Assembly: GCF_014836335.1 (NCBI RefSeq)
Contig: NZ_JACSRA010000001.1
Span: forward strand, 141,868 to 205,867
Origin: Clostridium cibarium
GTDB lineage: Bacteria > Bacillota > Clostridia > Clostridiales > Clostridiaceae
Reading direction: 5' to 3'
DNA: 64,000 bases
In this document: piece by piece, positions 60,749 to 64,000 of the stretch
Layout of the letters: each line of letters begins with the position of its first letter
How positions within the stretch are numbered: position 1 is the first letter of the stretch
The notes under the pieces: model-generated
Seen by the model: only the letters and a program-made list of their open reading frames with translations
Databases searched by the model: none
Told to the model about the DNA's origin: nothing
Translations under genes and position numbers: made by a program

Positions 60749-61360
60749 TTATTCAATCATAGAAAGAATTTTATCAAATAAAATAGGTTTTATTACCTCT
60801 ATATCTTCTGGCTCTTCTAAAATTATAGAACTATAACAAACACTTCCTACCAATTCAAATATCATAAATAAAGTTAGTTCAGCTTCTAAACTAGTCATCC
60901 CTTTTTTTATTAAGTTTTCAATAAAGAAACTAACAATTTCCTCAACTTCTGTATTTTCTTCTGACTTCCTTAATGCTCTCTTAAATAACCCTGAAGATAA
61001 GTTTTTATTAATAAGTTTTAAAATCAACTTATTATCTTTTAAATAGTTAATTACATAGTCAATAAAAAATAATGTTCTGTCCTGAAATGCTTCGATTCCC
61101 TGTTCTGCGGTTTTATCCATAGCTTCTCTTATAACTTGACTACTCTTCTTAAGTATCAATTTATTAACTATATCATATTTATCCTTAAAGTATAGATAAA
61201 AGGTCCCTTTTGCTACCCCTGCCTTTTTTACTATTTCATCTATTGCTGTATTATTAGCTCCTTTTGTTGTAAATAGCTCATAAGCAGCTGTATATAGTTC
61301 CTCTTCCTTCTTTTTTTTATTCTCTATTATCTTGCTAATAATTTTTTTTTCTTTAGGCAT
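60749..61360 (-). CDS. TetR family transcriptional regulator
   Basis: A 203-residue TetR-type repressor. The N-terminal helix-turn-helix (TTKGANNTAIDEIVKKAGVAKGTFYLYFKDKYDI) is the standard pattern. The C-terminal ligand domain is not informative. AGGAGG lies 5 bases upstream. An operator-like palindrome overlaps its promoter, suggesting autoregulation, and the ABC-F gene is divergently transcribed from the same 191-base region, so it may also be controlled. The ligand is unknown. Confidence 0.9.
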   Translation of the reverse strand: MPKEKKIISKIIENKKKKEEELYTAAYELFTTKGANNTAIDEIVKKAGVAKGTFYLYFKDKYDIVNKLILKKSSQVIREAMDKTAEQGIEAFQDRTLFFIDYVINYLKDNKLILKLINKNLSSGLFKRALRKSEENTEVEEIVSFFIENLIKKGMTSLEAELTLFMIFELVGSVCYSSIILEEPEDIEVIKPILFDKILSMIE

Positions 61361-61373
61361 TTCTTCCTCCTAT

Positions 61374-61421
61374 ATGACTAATGGTCATTTATAATTATAC
61401 CTCAACTTATCATTTAGTCAA
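61374..61421 (-). promoter_or_regulatory. TetR-gene promoter with operator-like palindrome
   Basis: On the minus strand TTGACT (61416-61421), 16 bases and TATAAT (61394-61399) form a strong sigma-A promoter. ATGACTAATGGTCAT (61374-61388) is a palindrome with 5-bp arms just downstream, between -10 and the ribosome site. A similar GACTAAATG element overlaps the -35. This is the layout of TetR autoregulation. Confidence 0.65.
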
Positions 61422-61450
61422 TGACACAAAATATATCTTATTCTTATAAA

Positions 61451-61529
61451 TTGCTATGAAATCAGTTAAATAGTATAATTATCTAAGATACTTGGGTAAT
61501 CTTTTTATTATTATCTATAGTTTACCCAA
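61451..61529 (+). promoter_or_regulatory. ABC-F promoter and leader hairpin
   Basis: TTGCTA (61451-61456), 17 bases and TATAAT (61474-61479) form a good promoter. The predicted leader contains an 8-bp inverted repeat TTGGGTAA/TTACCCAA (61492-61499 and 61522-61529, 22-base loop) shortly before the GGAGG site. Whether it regulates translation is unknown; no attenuator terminator is seen. Confidence 0.5.
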
Positions 61530-61551
61530 AATTTAGCCGGAGGAAAAGTAA

Positions 61552-63477
61552 ATGATTGTTTTAAGTTGTAAAAATATTAGTAAAAGTTATGGTATAGATG
61601 AAATTCTTAAAGATGTAACCATATCCATCAATGAAAATGATAAAGTAGGTATTATTGGAGCTAATGGAGAAGGTAAATCTACTCTTTTCAAAATAATTTC
61701 TAAACAAATTAGTTATGATAACGGAGAAATCTTTATAGATAAAAATAAAACAATAGGATATCTTGCTCAACACCTTGATCTTGAAACCGAAAATACAATA
61801 TATAACGAAATGTTAACAGTATTCTCTGATCTCACAGGTATCGAAAATAAGCTTATAACTCTAGAAAGTAAAATGAATGAACCTTATGATGAAGATAATG
61901 CAGATTATCATAATAAATTAATTAAAGATTATACTACAGCTCAAGAACTTTATACAAATAGAGGTGGCTACACTTATAAAGGTGAAATAAGTCGAGTGCT
62001 TAAAGGGTTAGGTTTTCTCGAAGAAGATTTTGAAAAAAAAATCATCAATTTAAGTGGTGGGCAAAAAACCAGAGTTGCATTATGTAAATTACTGCTTTTA
62101 TCTCCAGATATACTACTTTTAGACGAGCCTACCAATCACCTAGATCTTGAAGCCATAGAGTGGCTTGAAGAGTATTTAAAATCCTATAAAGGTTCTGTAC
62201 TAGTCATATCTCATGATAGATTTTTTCTTGACTCAGTAACTAATAGAACCTTTCAAGTTATAAATGGTCATGTTAATACATATAATGCACCTTATACAAA
62301 ATATCTTGAACTAAGGAAAAAAGATTATGAAAGCCAATTAAAAGCTTACAACTTACAACAAGCTGAAATTAAAAGGCAAGAAGCTATAATTGAAAAATTC
62401 AGATCTTTCAATAGAGAAAAAAGTATTAGAGCCGCTGAAAGCAGAGAAAAAGCACTAGAAAAGATTGAAAAAGTAGATACTCCTGATAAAGAAAAAGCTG
62501 CGTCAAAAATTAACTTTGAAACATCTGTAAAAAGCGGATTTGATGTTTTGCACCTAGAAAACCTTAGCAAAAGTTTTGAAAATAAACACTTATTTTCTAA
62601 TGTTTCTTTGGATCTAAAAAGAGGAGAAAAAATAGCATTAATAGGAGAAAACGGAAGAGGTAAAACTACATTATTCAATATTATAATGAATAAAATAAAA
62701 CCTGATACTGGTACAAAATCTTTAGGAGTAAATGTAAATGTAGGTTACTATGATCAGGAACAATCTAACCTATCTCAAACCAAAACTATAATTGATGAGG
62801 TATGGGATGACTTTCCTGAATTAACTACTTCAAAATTGCGTGGAGTCTTAGGATCATTTTTGTTTACCGGAGATGATGTTTTTAAAACTATTGATAAACT
62901 AAGTGGTGGAGAGAAATGTAGAATTAATTTGTTAAAATTAATGCTTTCTAAAGCAAACCTTCTACTCCTCGATGAACCTACTAACCACCTCGATATTATG
63001 TCTAGAGAAGCTTTAGAAGATGCTATATTAAGTTATGATGGTACATTAATTGTTATATCTCATGATAGGTATTTCTTAAATAAAGTTATAAGTAGAATTA
63101 TTGAATTAAAAGAAGGTGGCTTATCTGAATATCTAGGTAACTATAATTACTATGTTGAAAAAAAGAAAAATCCTCATAGGTTTGATACCTTGGAAGCGAT
63201 AGCAGGTGGAAAAACAAAAACCCAAATAAAAGAAGATAAAAAGAAAAAACGTGAAGCTGAAAAAGAAGAAAAGGCTAAAAAATTGAAAATCAAAAAATTA
63301 GAAGAAGATATAAGCTCTGCTGAATCTGAACTTGTTAAACTTCAAGAATCTTTATGTTTAGAAGAAGTTTACTCAAACCCAACAGAAAGTGAAAGAGTTA
63401 ATAAATCTATCAAACAAACAGAAGTTCTAATCGAAGAACTTTATGAATCTTGGGAAGAACTTGGAGATGAAAACTAA
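61552..63477 (+). CDS. ABC-F family ATPase
   Basis: A 641-residue protein with two ABC domains and no membrane segments, the ABC-F layout. Domain 1 has Walker A GANGEGKSTLF, LSGGQKTRVALCKLLL and LLLDEPTNHLDLEAIEWLE. Domain 2 has GENGRGKTTLF, LSGGEKCRINLLKLML and LLLDEPTNHLDIMSREALE. The linker (about 240-325) is charged and helical, and the C-terminus (540-641) is a Lys/Glu coiled coil. ABC-F proteins act on ribosomes (translation factors or antibiotic protection); the subtype cannot be decided. GGAGG lies 8 bases upstream. Confidence 0.93.
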   Translation: MIVLSCKNISKSYGIDEILKDVTISINENDKVGIIGANGEGKSTLFKIISKQISYDNGEIFIDKNKTIGYLAQHLDLETENTIYNEMLTVFSDLTGIENKLITLESKMNEPYDEDNADYHNKLIKDYTTAQELYTNRGGYTYKGEISRVLKGLGFLEEDFEKKIINLSGGQKTRVALCKLLLLSPDILLLDEPTNHLDLEAIEWLEEYLKSYKGSVLVISHDRFFLDSVTNRTFQVINGHVNTYNAPYTKYLELRKKDYESQLKAYNLQQAEIKRQEAIIEKFRSFNREKSIRAAESREKALEKIEKVDTPDKEKAASKINFETSVKSGFDVLHLENLSKSFENKHLFSNVSLDLKRGEKIALIGENGRGKTTLFNIIMNKIKPDTGTKSLGVNVNVGYYDQEQSNLSQTKTIIDEVWDDFPELTTSKLRGVLGSFLFTGDDVFKTIDKLSGGEKCRINLLKLMLSKANLLLLDEPTNHLDIMSREALEDAILSYDGTLIVISHDRYFLNKVISRIIELKEGGLSEYLGNYNYYVEKKKNPHRFDTLEAIAGGKTKTQIKEDKKKKREAEKEEKAKKLKIKKLEEDISSAESELVKLQESLCLEEVYSNPTESERVNKSIKQTEVLIEELYESWEELGDEN

Positions 63478-63519
63478 TCTTTAAGTATAGATAAAGAAAC
63501 AAAATCTATTATTAGACAA

Positions 63520-63570
63520 ATGAGACCAAAATAAACACACAAAAAATTCTGTGTGTTTATTTAGTCTCAT
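63520..63570. terminator. Bidirectional terminator ABC-F / ogt
   Basis: An inner 13-bp stem AAATAAACACACA/TGTGTGTTTATTT with an 8-base loop is extended by ATGAGAC/GTCTCAT. It overlaps the ogt stop at 63567-63569. A/T-rich flanks serve both directions. Confidence 0.85.
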
Positions 63571-64000
63571 CTATTCATACAATTCTTTTCTAATTCAAGA
63601 AGTTTTTCCTTTATATTCAGCCCTCCAGCATATCCAACTAAACTCCCATTAGCTCCTATTACCCTATGGCAAGGAATTATTATCATAATTGGGTTTTTAT
63701 TATTAGCCATTCCAACAGCTCTTGCTGCTTTTTCATTTCCAATTACTTTTGCAATTTCTCCATAACTCCTTGTTTCTCCACAAGGAATTTCTATTAGAGC
63801 CTCCCATACCTTTTTTTGAAATTCAGTTCCTCCTGGTTCTAAAGGTAAATCAAAAGAACTCCGTTTTCCTTCAAAATATTCATTAAGCTCTTTTACAGCT
63901 TTTTTTAGCAATATTGTTTCTGTTTTCTCACCTATATCATCTTGCAAATCTTTATTCACTAGATACACTTTTGTAATTGCTTCACCGTTTTCTTCGATTC
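63567..64000 (-). CDS. ogt: Methylated-DNA-protein cysteine methyltransferase, N-terminus beyond the window
   Basis: Repairs O6-alkylguanine by suicide transfer to a cysteine. The visible 144 codons contain FQKKVWEALIEIPCGETRSYGEIA (helix-turn-helix with the Arg finger), NKNPIMIIIPCHRVIGANGSLVGYAGG (active-site PCHRV, Cys) and a C-terminal helix. Upstream of a GTG at 63968 the frame stays open to the window edge (reading IEENGEAITK), the usual N-terminal part, so the true start lies outside. A GTG-initiated form inside the window is less likely. Confidence 0.93.
   Translation of the reverse strand, partial: IEENGEAITKVYLVNKDLQDDIGEKTETILLKKAVKELNEYFEGKRSSFDLPLEPGGTEFQKKVWEALIEIPCGETRSYGEIAKVIGNEKAARAVGMANNKNPIMIIIPCHRVIGANGSLVGYAGGLNIKEKLLELEKNCMNR

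Overview
The window reads as chromosomal DNA of a motile, anaerobic, low-GC Firmicute, most likely a Clostridium sensu stricto species. The evidence is the very AT-rich intergenic DNA, strong AGGAGG-type ribosome binding sites, a single-chain 1169-residue pyruvate:ferredoxin oxidoreductase, a CheC/CheD/FliY-type chemotaxis set, a FliW-CsrA-flagellin module and a NarA/NarB-type nitrate reductase as known from clostridia. No IS element, prophage, CRISPR array, rRNA or tRNA was seen. Species identity is inference.

Positions 1-18.7 kb hold the flagellar/chemotaxis block, all on the minus strand. A chemotaxis and switch operon runs fapA-like, cheW, cheD, cheB, cheR, cheA, cheC, cheY, cheW, fliM, fliY and ends in a hairpin at 8311-8342. 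A late flagellar operon follows: flgM, flgN, flgK, flgL, fliW, csrA, flaG, an unknown 97-codon gene, fliS, fliD and a fliT-like gene, starting at a sigma-D-type promoter and ending at a 943-980 terminator. Flagellin comes last (cut by the window edge), with its own sigma-D-like promoter and a leader hairpin that looks like a CsrA site. Both protein partners that would read this site, CsrA and FliW, are encoded here.

Positions 18.7-27.8 kb are metabolic and housekeeping genes on the minus strand: a class IV aminotransferase, a HAD phosphatase, an aspartate-type aminotransferase, a PHP phosphoesterase, a Cys/His-repeat DUF1292 protein, nifJ and a murG.

Positions 28-40.6 kb form a molybdenum and nitrate island. 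modABC (molybdate uptake, plus strand) converges on a minus-strand run: narA, narB, a TehA/SLAC1-type membrane channel and mobA, then a putative Moco riboswitch, then a cysteine-tailed MPT-binding protein, moeA, moaC, mobB, moaA, a MOSC protein and a MogA/MoaB protein. The modA and narA promoters carry matching CGTGA-N6-TCACG palindromes, each about 41.5 bp upstream of the inferred start. This suggests one CRP/FNR-family activator couples molybdate uptake to the nitrate reductase.

Positions 40.6-53 kb carry recJ, a DJ-1/PfpI protein, a topoisomerase IV/gyrase pair, a processive glycosyltransferase, a rhomboid protease, oligoendopeptidase F and a small unknown protein, all on the minus strand. 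Positions 53-64 kb are mixed. They hold a zinc-type ABC transporter (ATPase and permease only) converging on a Fur-family regulator through a 30-bp perfect inverted repeat, mntP, a PPi-type phosphofructokinase, a zinc-ribbon membrane protein, a cysteine-desulfurase-like enzyme, a Gly/Thr/Met-rich 14-residue repeat protein, a TetR regulator with an operator-like palindrome, an ABC-F ATPase and the C-terminal part of an O6-alkylguanine methyltransferase.
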